Source: Spirometra erinaceieuropaei (Eukaryota; Platyhelminthes; Cestoda; Diphyllobothriidea; Diphyllobothriidae). From it: a DNA stretch of 64,000 nucleotides. The notes beneath the pieces were generated by a model. That model did no database searches and was not told the DNA's origin. It saw only the letters and a list, made by a program, of their open reading frames with translations. Of this stretch, positions 45,989 to 56,775 are shown piece after piece (positions within the stretch are counted from its first letter, which is position 1; each line of letters opens with the position of its first letter). The stretch is taken from positions 1,398,546-1,462,545 of the forward strand of contig CACRXP010000050.1 of assembly GCA_902702965.1 (NCBI GenBank). The letters are read 5' to 3'. The position numbers and the translations under genes are program-made.

Positions 45989-46050
45989 GAGGAAATTATC
46001 GGCGTAGACTCTGCACAAACAAAGTTGGTAGAAAGATGGCGAGAGTGTAA
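45989..46050 (+). CDS. Gene B probable terminal exon
   Basis: The acceptor is CTGTGTTTTACAG (AG at 45987-45988). Joined in phase 1 to exon 4 it reads RGNYRRRLCTNKVGRKMARV and then TAA (46048-46050), a short basic C-terminus. With it the CDS is 2148 bases, 715 codons plus stop. The other frame of the same exon (EEIIGVDSAQTKLVERW) is not in phase with exon 4. Support is splice site and phase only. Confidence 0.4.
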
Positions 46051-46089
46051 ATTCCCTTAACGATCAAAAATACATACGTGGAACTAAAT

Positions 46090-46265
46090 CATAGAGGGGT
46101 GCGCACCGGTCGGATTACGGAACTCACTCGCCTCATTGTGTCTTGGGGCTCTCTCTCTCTCGAGCCCCACCAGCAGCCGCACAGTGAAAAAGATAAGGGA
46201 GACTCAAATGATCATTACTGACTTATTAGCTCAGATTGGCAAAGTTGAGATATCCGGGTTGAATA
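46090..46265 (-). mobile_element. tRNA-Arg-derived SINE, tail part, minus
   Basis: CGGTCGGATTACGGAACTCA, then GGGGCTCTCTCTCTCTCGAG are the inverse of the tail of the 41346 copy, followed by the inverse of the body with ACTGACTTATTAG. It is interrupted by the palindromic insertion around the gap and resumes at 46600. Confidence 0.6.
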
Positions 46266-46599
46266 ATTGAAGACGAAGACAGGCTCTCCGGAAGAGGTTT
46301 ATTTAAGTGCTGACGTTTCAAAGAGCTGGGTCGGCTCTTCATTGTCAAAGCGTAAAATGCACTTAATCGATCAGAAATTTAATTTAAAGTGGCAGTCGTG
46401 TTGGCNNNNNNNNNNNNNNNNNNNNNNNNNNNNNNNNNNNNNNNNNNNNNNNNNNNNCGGCCAACACGACTGCCACTTTAAATTAAATTTCTGATCGATT
46501 AAGTGCATTTTACGCTTTGACAATGAAGAGCCGACCCAGCTCTTTGAAACGTCAGCACTTAAATAAACCTCTTCCGGAGAGCCTGTCTTCGTCTTCAAT
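46266..46599. repeat. Perfect palindrome around an assembly gap
   Basis: The left arm (46266-46405, ATTGAAGACGAAGACAGGCT to GGCAGTCGTGTTGGC) is repeated exactly in reverse complement as the right arm (about 46460-46599). 52 N lie between. It sits inside a SINE, with TGACTTATTAG on both sides (46219-46229 and 46599-46609), so it was probably inserted with that duplication. Mirror frames on both strands are artefacts of the palindrome. Confidence 0.8.
46406..46457. other. Assembly gap (52 N)
   Basis: Run of N at the centre of a perfect inverted repeat. Confidence 0.99.
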
Positions 46600-46643
46600 G
46601 ACTTATTAGCCGTCATCTGCTAGCCATACCCCAACTCCGAGAC
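46600..46643 (-). mobile_element. SINE continuation after the palindrome
   Basis: TGACTTATTAGCCGTCATCTG then CATACCCCAACTCCGAG is the inverse of the SINE body, the part missing from 46090-46265. Confidence 0.5.
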
Positions 46644-47628
46644 ACAGTAACTCATGAAATCACAACAGAAATTGCGAAATGCGTTTTCGTTTCGAAAAGA
46701 TTAATTAAGTTGGGTTGTAAAAGCAACCATCAAGCAACACAATTCTATAATGATTCAGTTACGTTGACTTGCCGACTTTCGAATCAACTTGTTTTTGGCT
46801 ACACACAAAAACTATACGCCGTAAAAAAGGGCTACTTAAGTAGCATGTATTTTCCTTATCGAGTTTTGATGGCCTTAAAGATTCAATTATATTTCATATA
46901 GAACATGCATAAAAATATTCATTCTTTTACTCATTCAGTAGGAAATTGCGTTTTCTTTGAATTTAACACTCATAAGAAGGGTATAATTTGGTTTTATAAA
47001 CTTTTTTCCATTCCCGAATAATTTTGAACCCAACCTGCCGTTACACTTGCATTCAGGGTTCCCAAACTACAAGTTGCATACTTTTCGCGTACGGAAGGCT
47101 ATACTTTTCCCTACGATAATAAAGGTGGACCATATAGACTTCATAAAATTAAGCAGTGGATTTAAACCACATTGTTAACTTTGCAAGCCACACTGATAAA
47201 CACAGGGACATGGCGTTTTATGAAGGGCCATTTCACGGTGTTAAAAAATCTCATAATTAGAAACTTTTTAAACCCAATTATACCCTTCCTTCGAGTACAA
47301 AATTAAAAGATGACACAATTTTCTACTGAATGAGCAAAGAAAAATACTGTTATATATGTTCTCTATGAAACATAATTGAATCTTTCAGGGCATCGAAAAT
47401 AAATGAAAAAAATGTCTGCTACATAAATAGCCATTTCTTACGGAGTACGGTTTCTGGATGCAGCCGAAAAAAAGTTTGCTTGAAAGCCGGCACCCTGGGG
47501 TAACTGAATTATTATAGAATTGAGATGCGGAATGATTACTTTTACAACCCTACTTAATTAATCTTTTCGAAACGGAAACGCATTTCGGAATTCCGGTTGA
47601 CATTTCATGAGTTAGTCCACCTAATCTA
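46644..47628. mobile_element. Foldback MITE copy C
   Basis: Begins CAGTAACTCATGAAATC, a form of the family terminus lacking about 9 bases, and ends CATGAGTTAGTCCACCTAAT. It contains CTACTTAAGTAGCATGTATT, GAACATGCATAAAAATATTC, TTTTGAACCCAACCTGCCG and their inverses. The left end abuts the SINE, so one inserted in the other. Confidence 0.8.
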
Positions 47629-47639
47629 TGCAACCCCTA

Positions 47640-47960
47640 GTGCTTGAACTCACGACCAGCTGGCGGGGCTCGAGAGAGAGCCTCAAGACGCAACGGAACG
47701 AGTGAGTTCCGTGAAGTGATCGGTGCTGGCTGCTTTACCACTGTTAATATGCCCGATCGCGACCGACAGGAAAACGAGACCGTGGCTCACTGGTTACGAC
47801 GCTGGACTTCTAACCAACAGGTTGTGAATTCGAGCGTGGAGGGTTGCATACCTCAGGTGTTCCACACCTCGGAGTTGGGTACGGCAGACTGATGTCGGCT
47901 AAGAAGTCAGAAGTGAACGCTCCAATCGCCCTTGTCCTTGCTATTCCGAAATTGAATTGT
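47640..47960 (+). mobile_element. SINE tail plus SINE copy, head to tail
   Basis: A tail segment (GGGGCTCGAGAGAGAGCCTC, CGGAACGAGTGAGTTCCGTG) is followed by a head (CGATCGCGACCGACAGG), A box CGTGGCTCACTGGTTACG, TGGACTTCTAACCAACAGG, a weak B box, and the body CTGATGTCGGCTAAGAAGTC. The units are in the same orientation here, unlike the head-to-head pairs. Confidence 0.65.
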
Positions 47961-49430
47961 TCGACTTTCCGGAGAGTAGCTGAGATAGCTGTGGTCTCAG
48001 GCAAATGAAGACTATCTCAAACAGTATGGATATTTTACTGCATAAGACTAATGTGGGTAGTTGTGTATCAACCTCTTCTCCTACGAAAATGCAAGAACCA
48101 ACCTTTGCGGGACTGTATACTTAATCAACCTCTCCTAACATCGCCGTGATTTTTTGCAATCAAAGTCCTTCGAAATCTCTTTAGGAAGAAAGCAATCATT
48201 TTTTGTGAAACTTCCTAAAGTAGTCATCAATCTTTGAGAAATTTCATCAATAAGGTCTGAGGAAATTGAAGTGATATTTTTTCGGTATATCCCCCTATCT
48301 GCCAACGTCATTGGTGGACGCACCCTGCCGCAATAGATTCCGACCTAACAAGGACTTTTGGTGTAGGGGTCAAAAGGGAATTATAAGATGAAATCATCTG
48401 GCTATCGAGAAAAATTCGTGTATATTATACGGAAACTTTGTGACACAAACGAACCTCGTTCTTACATCACGAAATTACTGCAGGTGTCGTCACTGAAGCG
48501 GATAGAAGGAAGCAGGGTCGTTCAGCTGCGCAAATCCGCTCTGGCCTTATCACAGACGGAGTCAGTAGACGCTAACAGGACTGTCGTCACCTGGAAGGAA
48601 TTCAGGCTCACGCAGAGCTCTTTACGCAGGGCGATTTATGCAATGGGACCTAAATCCTTGTGTTACTGACTATGTGATTCCGAAAAGCCGCAAATATAAG
48701 GAAGGCATAGGTTATATACCAACTGATAGCAAGTACCCAGCCCACGGAGTCGGCGATCACGGTTCATAATGATCGCTCTTCGAGTGAAATACTTCGCCTA
48801 TCAGGGAAGTATCGTGCACCTGATATCGAGACAGAAGTCGCCACTTCAGTTTGGCTCAGAGTCCCGCGTTTAATTCCCCTGCAGGCCGTCGCATAACGAC
48901 TAGTAATCAATATCCGCGATGTGTTAAATACTGATAAAATATTCGTATCCTTTACGGAAGGTAAGCCAATTAGAACCAGGAAAAAATATTGTGTAGATGT
49001 ACACAATGGCTGAAGTTTGGAATGCCAGTGACATAATAGGAGGCGTCATTTCAAACAAATAAACGTCTATCACTTGCGACCTCAGAATAACTAATTATCC
49101 AATCAGTTCACTTGACATGTCCAGATTTCCTCTCGGCTGCTTGATCGTCTATTATGTAAGCCAGTCAAAATGCAAAATATAGCCGCACAATATGTCGATA
49201 ACGTGATTGAATGAAATAGCGAGACCAACCGCGAAAAACCAGCACGGCAATTTTCTATGCTTTTCGAGACCTGATTCACCACAAAACACCAAAGAGCTGG
49301 CCCCACATACGACTGATATGATCTATAAGACTGGAAATCATTGTCACTTACTTATCTGCTACCCGTATAATTTTTTCTGTGCACAGAGATATAATTTTCA
49401 TCTGATTACATTCAGATTCATATGATCCAG
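47961..49430. other. No assigned feature
   Basis: The plus frame 48388-48669 (93 codons) has no domain. No repeat family recognised. Confidence 0.3.
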
Positions 49431-49434
49431 ATCC

Positions 49435-49563
49435 GGAGCGGTGGAGCACTACAGGCACCACTACGCAGACCAGAAACTCCTGCTGGCTGTGAGACAGACC
49501 ATCGGGAACTTCTACCCTTTTCTCCTCCAGTGGAGGCAAGAAAACTACTACTTTGCTATTTGT
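49435..49563 (+). CDS. Orphan exon candidate (low confidence)
   Basis: After ATATGATCCAG a frame reads SGAVEHYRHHYADQKLLLAV, RQTIGNFYPFLLQW and RQENYYFAICYA to a TAG near 49573. The amino-acid composition looks protein-like and a GT donor candidate (GTGAGA) lies inside. It starts in phase 2, which does not match gene B exon 4 directly. No family recognised. It could belong to another gene or to an unrecognised mobile element. Confidence 0.25.
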
Positions 49564-49919
49564 TATGCTTAGAGCACAATCGTCCCCTCATCGGTCTCCT
49601 AGATATTTGTCTGCTTTTGCAGATTTTCGCGTTGGGAAAGCGACCCTCTGTCGTCCTTTCCGGCTCACTTTCTTCGTCCTGAAACTGCTTCTTAGATTGC
49701 AGCGGCTTTTAGAGATGATGAGAACTGGGACTTTCACTGAGAACGAGGCGTCCATCCACAATTGCTGCTATTCTCTGTATCACAGTCGTCACAGACATCG
49801 TCCGCATGTCGACCTGGAGTTTGTCTTTTCGTGCACAAGTGTAACGCTTGATATATTGCCACTCTGCCTATATAGATATATATATATATATTGGAATGCA
49901 AGTAAATTATTTGGGAAAG
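49564..49919. other. No feature; TA microsatellite
   Basis: A TA-rich tract lies at about 49870-49892. The plus frame 49553-49948 has no domain. Confidence 0.3.
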
Positions 49920-50180
49920 TCAATAAACCTTATTTCGTAAGTCTTTGATGCTGGTTTCATAGACCGTCACCAGACGTGTAGTAAATGCCCAAAACAGGTA
50001 AAGTCAATGCTGCCCTGCCATTCCTGTCACTGGACCATGGCTGTGGACTTTCACCCAGTTCAGGTTGATTGCCGTTTTCTTTATTTTTCCTTGAGAGTAT
50101 TACACGCAGCGTCTAATGTAATTTGCAAATTAATGCACGATTCATCGAATTGTAAGGCCTCCAAAAATTCTCCACTTTTC
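49920..50180 (+). repeat. Family D dispersed repeat, copy 3 (diverged)
   Basis: TTTGATGCTGGTTTCATAGA, CACCAGACGTGTAGTAAATG, and GCACGATTCATCGAATTGTA correspond to the landmarks of copies 1 and 2. Confidence 0.5.
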
Positions 50181-50666
50181 TTGGATGGCGGACGCCAAAA
50201 ATACAGCTTTTGTCCTAATAAAATGTGTGTTCAGTAACCAACGTACGCTTGGTGGCTTGGTACAGGTGGTCTCGCGTCCTTACTGCTTAATGATGTTCGT
50301 GTATGCATGCAGACGTCGATTTTCAAATCTGATCACAATATACTGCCTTGCACGTGTTGCATGGAATCATGCAAGCGGCTTCTTTCTCATCCAAATACTC
50401 AACCCCATGCTTATGGTACGCAAACTGGGTGCGTAGTGTAGTCCTTGGTTTGTACGCCATTTGAGTTTGGTGCTACTCTGAGCGTCTTTCAACGAGTCCG
50501 GGCAAATTCCTCATTCAACTAAGGGTTCGCTGGTTTTTGGTATGGCCAGCTAGTCGAAGCAACCTAGTTCCGCGTCTTGTTATTTTGACTCCTGTTGTAT
50601 CTTGAATCGACTTATGAAATCTTTACGATACTCACATGGGGAAAACAGTTCGAACAAGTAATTAAG
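50181..50666. other. No feature seen
   Basis: The plus frame 50185-50436 shows no domain or splice support. No repeat family recognised. Confidence 0.3.
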
Positions 50667-50964
50667 GGCCGGATGTAGTTATGTAGACCCGCCTGAAGTA
50701 AACAAACCCTAGTCACCTGTAATACGGGGACCGGTGACAATGGGGGTTTTTACAGGTGGGGCCGGGGAACGCACAGCTGACGAGGTCAAGCAGTTGTATG
50801 CAAAAGTAAAGCCATTGGAAATGCGCGGTTGTACTTTAGGTGGTTGAGAAACAGTTGTCCTAATCCCTAACCCTAGCCCTAAATCCTAACCCTAATCCCT
50901 TACCCGTAACCCCAACCCCAACAGTATTGTGTCCATCAGGTGGGGCTACATAACCACATCCTAC
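50667..50964 (+). mobile_element. Short TIR element with telomere-like array (copy T3)
   Basis: The left end GGATGTAGTTATGTAGACC (from 50671) is inverted at the right as GGCTACATAACCACATCC. It shares CTGAAGTAAACAAACCCTAG, the CACCTGTAATACGG hairpin, a CCCTAA-like array (50859-50925) and TATTGTGTCCATCAGGTGGG with T1. Confidence 0.7.
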
Positions 50965-53602
50965 CTACTTAAACTCTACTTAATGGCATTCATCATCAGA
51001 GCAGCTCGTTTTCGCTCAAATAAATAGGCTATTATCAGCACTCTATTAGTAAGAGACGGGATAATTGCTCTTCTAGTGCAGAATAGCTTCTGCGAAAATT
51101 TGTTCGCGGTGAAGCGATGTGTGGAATGTATCCGGTTATCCCGAGTTACTTCATTGTCCATAAGTCAAGCAGCAACAGTTCTGATAATGAGTAACAGTAA
51201 CTTTCGGACTGGTCGAGAATCCGCCCTCACTCCTTAGCACTCATTCCATCCAAGTGGTTCTTCGCTTCTAAGTAGACACTGCCACCTACGGAATAAAGTT
51301 TATGTTGGGAATGTTCACATTCCCACAAATCTAACAGAAAGGCACATGCCCGCGTCTCCCGCGCTGCACGCCATGAGCGTGCTCTCGACAACGTCCTGCA
51401 TTGCCTATGGCTGCAGTGTTCACGTCAAATCTGATTGGTCCATGTCTGTGAGAAGCTGTTCGGCTCTTCTGCAACCTTTTCTCTTAGCCGATTGGACAGG
51501 ATATTAGCCAAACTGATTGGGATGTTATAAACACACGCAGCTTTTCAGTGACAATGAATTGCAAATTTTGAACACATTTTCTCGTGGCTGGTCGTGTTCT
51601 CTTTCTTTGTCGTGTTGGTGTTGTGGACAACAGCCGAGTACCCACATGCTTCGTCTGATTCCTTGGTAGCAGGGCCGGATCATACCCGTTCACCTGCTTA
51701 TACCCAGGGATGTTATGCTCCGAACTCTAATACTTTCAGGCCTGTGGGCTTTGTCATCGGCAAATCATTCCTAATGTCAGCCGACATATGCGCATACGGC
51801 ACAGCGATTAATCCTAGAGTTATGTTCGTCCTGAAGGCAGCAATAGTTTAACAACTCTAATTCTTCTCACCCCTGAAAAGACTAGCTGAGCAATCAGGTT
51901 AAATGAGAGTTTTAGGCCCTTTATGGCTACCTTTATATTATTAGGCTACTGAAAAACGGATAAATAAAGTAGTCCTTATTACATTTTCTACGCTTGTAAG
52001 GGGAAATCTTATAAATAGACGCGAATATCTGAGACCTCAATATAGGAAGCAAGTCTTTACTTGTCTAAGGTTTTAAGCTAACTCGGGATTCCATAATCAG
52101 AGGTCAGAGCAATACAAAAACAATCGAAGGCTAGGGGAAGTTCTACCAACTAATGACCATTTCGGGAGTGGTTGCGCAGGGTGAAAGGTCAATCAGCCAT
52201 TTTTAAAGAAGAGTTGTTTCTCTCTGTTGGTGATAAACAACTTCTCTGGTGTTTGCCTGGCCTCAGAACTGCATATGTTAAGCTAGTTAATTCCCGTTAC
52301 AATCGTCTGTCCCACATGAAGGTTCAACTTAATGTTCCAGACGCTCCCTAATTTCAGGGACTGAGCAGTTTATGAAATGACAGTCAGCAGATCTTGTCAA
52401 AAAATGCATTTGTTTTCGATGTAAAATGTTTTCATTTTGTCTGTTAAAGAAGTTGGAACCGGCTTCGAAAATTCTTCAGAAAAAAATTTTCTCATAAAAT
52501 ATTTATTTTCAGGAATTTTTCTGTTTAATTTGCGCATAGGGGGCACTCGCCGGCAAAACTGACAATGAAGGGAGCTTTGGTTGGTTTCGATGTTTGGGGC
52601 GCCCAGAATGACTCGTAGTTTATTAAGCTTGTGCGCAACCAATTCAATTTAGTATATAGCTGATGGAGAAATTTCAATTGTTTGAATGTGTTATGGTGTA
52701 TTTGACATGAAAGTATCAGTTATTTACACGAGGCCAGCTTCTGGGTCTTTTAACCGATATTTTCTACACGCGTCGACATCAAGGGACTTTTCCTGGACGC
52801 AGGCATTTGGTGACAATTGTTTGACATACTGAGTTATAACAACACATGGCCCATTATCCTACTGCCATCTTTATAGGCTATAAAACGATGAGGTGAAGTC
52901 CTTATCGGAATGCTATCAAAAATCCTTATCGACTTCTCTGTAATGTACGCTTAAGTCACTTTTGTGCGAGCCCAGATGTCATGGGAGCACATATATTCCT
53001 TCCAAATACAGTATTTATTTTGTTCACAACAAACGCTCCTTGGCAGAATTGTCCCCTCCTCCTCCCCCAAACACATTCCATTTTCCACAACGCGGTTCGC
53101 TCGAGATTCAATGGGGGCTGGGCTTCCGATGTGCCTGTGCGTGCGTAAGGACGCTGCTGATAAAAAAAGCGCGCCCAAAGCTCCTGACTAAGGTGGCGTA
53201 AAATGCCACTGACTTAGGAGGATCTTGACTTTTTCCTGACGGAGCATGTCGACCGTGTTCGCATAGCCAATCAACGCTCTGCATATTTCGATAGGGCACA
53301 GCTGTCGAGATCTTGGGCCGGTTCAATTAAGAATTTCAAAGCGGATAACAACGGGTCTACGGGTGGGACGCTGATAATCACTTAGGCATTTGCGTCCAAA
53401 TGGATTCACGGAAATGCGCTTCGTGTGCAGTTTGTAGGCGAAGCATTAAATGGCCAAAGGTCGCGCACGTGCCTCTCATGACTTTTGGCACGCTTGTCTG
53501 CGGCGGAGATCTGCAGTGGGCCTGGATATACCCGCTGGACAACCAGCTACAACAGGTTAATGAGATTTTCAAATTACAATTGAACTTGTGGTAACCTAGG
53601 AA
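50965..53602. other. No assigned feature (2.6 kb)
   Basis: No repeat family or exon I can support. At about 53106-53146 a frame reads EIQWGLGFRC before a GTAAGG, which superficially resembles the start of a PDZ loop but is too short to call. Confidence 0.3.
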
Positions 53603-54596
53603 CAGTGCGTGACCGATCTCATGAAATGTTGGTCGAAATTCTGAAATGTGTTTTCGATGAGGAATGATTACTTAGGTGGGGCTGTAATATTGACTAGCTT
53701 ACAGCATAACTCTATAGCATTTCGGACTCACCAGGATGTCGGCTTTTAGATGGACTCCTTTCTGACCTTCTGCGGAAACCGCGATATGTAAAAAGTTACT
53801 ACTTAAGTAGCATGCATTTTTCGTATTGGTTTTCGCCGGTCTTACAAATTCAAACATATTTTATTTAAAACGTGCACAAGAAGATGTCTTCTTTTAATCG
53901 TTCGGTAGAAAACCACACTTTTTTCATATTTAATACACAAAGAAAGAGTATATTTAAGTTTTAAAAAAGTTGTCCAGTTCCTGCATAATTTTCAGCCAGA
54001 CCTGCCATTGCAGTAGCGTTTAGCGATTTTTGTTTACAAGGTGCATGCTTTCAGCGTAGGGAAAATCATAGATTCCTCTATACCTTTAAGAAGATACCAC
54101 ATAGAGTTCCTAAAATTTTGCTATGGATGCGGGCTGTGTTGTACACTTCATGATAAGCCTTTGTAAACGGACGTGTACGATGTTGCAGTATATGGACATC
54201 GCACGGTCTTGAAAATCTCATAATTAGAAACTTTTTGAAGCCATAATATACACTTCCTTTGGGTATGAAATATGAAGAGAGTGTGGTTTTCTGCCGAACG
54301 ATCAAAAGAAGACATCTTCTTGTGCACGTCTTTCATAAAATATGTTTGAATTTGTAAGACCAGCGAAAATCAAAACGAAAAATGCATGCTACTTAAGTAG
54401 TCACTTTTTACATATCGCGGTTTCTGCAGAAGGTCAGAAAGGAGTGCATCTAAAAGCCGACATCCTGCTGAGTCCGAAATGCTATAGGGAGATGCTGCAT
54501 GCTAATCAATATTACAACCCCGCCTAAGTAATCCTTCCTAGTCGAAAACACATTTCAGAATTTCTACCAACATTTCATGAGATCGGTCACGCACTG
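53603..54596. mobile_element. Foldback MITE copy D
   Basis: Starts CAGTGCGTGACCGATCTC and ends with its exact inverse GAGATCGGTCACGCACTG. TA follows on the right (54597-54598) and AA precedes on the left. The termini differ from copies B and E but are the same within the copy, so this is a subfamily. The interior has CTACTTAAGTAGCATGCATT and AAAACGTGCACAAGAAGATG with their inverses. Confidence 0.85.
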
Positions 54597-54939
54597 TACT
54601 GGATTAAATCATAACCAGCAAAATCAGATCCGGCTGCCTTACCCGCGTCTAGGAGGGAAGACACAATTGGTGGAATTTTATTCTTTGCATAATGACTGTG
54701 GTGTAGCTCAAGCGAGCAATGCGTGTTGGTTGGAACAAGCGCGCATGCACCAGAAGAGTCCAACTTCGGGCGAGTGAACTTTTGGTAGTGCCCCCCCCCC
54801 TTTCAGAGCGGCTGCACTGCAGCCGCGGAGGGCCAAAAGAGGCCACATTGGCTCCTGATCTGTGCTAAGCTTGAGTGAGGTCTTATGTGCCCTCTAAAAT
54901 GGACCACGCGGAATTGCGCTGAATTAATAAGAGGACCTG
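54597..54939. other. No feature seen
   Basis: A C homopolymer lies at about 54791-54800. Short frames only. Confidence 0.3.
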
Positions 54940-55240
54940 ATCTGGGTCCGGTGCCCGTCAATGGGCTGCGAGTCTACAACAAATGCCATGCAGGTGGATG
55001 TGGTTGTACGCCTACGCACAGGCTCGCGCAGCGCCAACCACCTGCGCCCGACCTCGCCCCTTCCCCCGGTCTTTTTGACACCGGCCTCTGGTGACGGGGA
55101 GAGTAGGGAGTGCGACAGATGCAGCGCGAGTCTACTACCAATACAAACTATTTCATTTGGAAGCCAGCGCCTATGCGCCCACCCATCTATGGGACACACA
55201 GTAAGCATCGTCGGTAACGACGGTCGAGCTATCGTGAGGT
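54940..55240 (-). repeat. Family F dispersed repeat, minus copy
   Basis: The inverse of GCATCTGTCGCACTCCCTA, GGCCGGTGTCAAAAAGACCG and the downstream portion is recognisable. It lies opposite in direction to the copies at 18095 and 34290. Confidence 0.45.
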
Positions 55241-55350
55241 CTTAACCACTGCCATACGTGCCTTAGACAGACACCCCCACGCCATGTCAGCCGACACGCC
55301 CACTCCCATCCCTAGTCGACCATCGGTCTTGGACAGTTCACTGGTGCACG

Positions 55351-55352
<2 letters not shown>

Positions 55353-55386
<34 letters not shown>
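55353..55386. repeat. GA dinucleotide microsatellite
   Basis: About 16 consecutive GA units. Confidence 0.9.
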
Positions 55387-55389
<3 letters not shown>

Positions 55390-55454
55390 AGAGGGCGATA
55401 CTGACGAGTCGCTCTTCATAGCGAGTAAGCACACTCTGGACTCTATCATGCTGC

Positions 55455-55910
55455 GTTAAAAGTCGTGGCTTTGAGGGCTGCCGGCCGGCGAGATAACTAG
55501 ATCTTCCTGTAGAATGGGAGTCACACTGCAACGATTCCATCATATTGTGGCCTTTACGGGACCTCTCACGACCGTGAGCTCCAAGTCTTTGTGTAATACG
55601 CAGTGGACAGTGATTTCAATGTGTGTAAACATTTACGCCTAAAGCCATTTCCAGTCCGCTTGACTCGAAGGGGGGCACTGACGTATGGAGAAGAAAACAG
55701 AGCGAGTGAGATGGATCTAGGTCGGATCAAGTGTCTAACTCCCCCAGCCTAAACAACCAGGCGTGCTCTGAGCCTATCGACATGCGCAAACAGTCGTGGC
55801 CTGGAAGGCTGTCAGCTGACGGGATAACTCACTCCCACGCAGAACTGCGGATCAGACGGCAGTGGATTACGACCTGTATGGCCCTCTCACTTGCACGAAC
55901 TCGAAAATCT
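55455..55910. repeat. Diverged direct duplication
   Basis: AAAAGTCGTGGCTTTGAGGG (about 55456) and AACAGTCGTGGCCTGGAAGG (about 55789) start two related blocks. They share GATAACT, the GCAGTGG/GCAACG region and CCTCTCAC. Decayed, origin unknown. Confidence 0.35.
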
Positions 55911-56589
55911 TGCTGCTCCAGTCCATGTCGTGTGCGGCACGCCTACGCGGGCTGTTTGGCCTTGTCAGTCAGAGGTCTCACGTCCAACTCCGGTTATCTT
56001 GACTTTGGCTTATCATCACAACGCGGCAGATGCAGGAAGAGAGGGTGAAATAGACACTGCGCAGGTTTACTACATTCCACCGACATGGCTCGGCTTTGCA
56101 CACCTCGTGGGCATATAAGAAGGGGTGTGCCTGAACTGTCTGACGGGGTTCACGCATCTGCGCAGGAATCCTCCGAAACGGTGGTTATGTGGGTTGTACA
56201 GTGGACTTGTCGAGATACGATGGGTCGACACCTCGAAGGTTCCTAGTTTAAAAGACAGTTACAGAACAGCCTCTACCGAGGCGAGAGAAAGCGTACGCGC
56301 GACTCAGCAGGCAGCAAGTTGTCTCACTAGTCGAGTGACAGCCGTTGAGGATGTTAACTGCGGTGCGTGACGCTTACGTGGGTCTGGGATTTCTCCACCG
56401 GCAGCCCAGTCCGCAAAGGATGGAGCGTCGATTGGCTTCGAGTTCTCGCCACCTGGTGTCAAGTCCCTCGCGAGGAAAGCAATCGATTGGCAGGGAGCAT
56501 TATGTGGGGAACTAAGTGCGTCATGGGTGAGCGGTCCCGCTGGCGCTCACGGGAGAAGACTCTCACATCACTCTCCGCCTAGGTCGAAG
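55911..56589. other. No assigned gene
   Basis: GC-richer than its surroundings. Plus frames 55731-56582 overlap without a domain. The word TCGATTGGCTTCGAGTTCTC (about 56428) resembles the inverse of a block in the 23525 F copy. Confidence 0.3.
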
Positions 56590-56775
56590 GCCGACTTCGT
56601 CGATCAGAAGAAGAAGAAGCGATCGCTGGAACAACGGCTTTTTTCGCCTGAAGTTTCGGACTCTTACTTGAACCCATGAAAATCCGAAACGTCAGGCGAA
56701 TAAAGCCCTTGTTCCAGCGATCGCTTCTTCTTCTTCTTCTTCTTCTTCTTCTTCTTCTTCTTCTGATCAACGAGT
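56590..56775. repeat. Foldback unit with TTC microsatellite
   Basis: The left arm CGATCAGAAGAAGAAGAAGC, GATCGCTGGAACAA and TTCGCCTGAAGTTTCGGA is inverted in the right arm (ATCCGAAACGTCAGGCGAAT, TTGTTCCAGCGATCGC, TTCTGATCAACG). About 13 TTC units (56724-56763) lie in the right arm against four GAA units in the left arm, so one arm has expanded. Confidence 0.75.

Noticed and set aside
46267..46616. Identical frames on both strands around the second gap.
   Set aside because: They are the two arms of a palindrome read across N.
52964..53201. Possible PDZ-like start (EIQWGLGFR) before a GTAAGG donor.
   Set aside because: Only a few residues resemble a PDZ loop, the acceptor is poor and no second half is found nearby.
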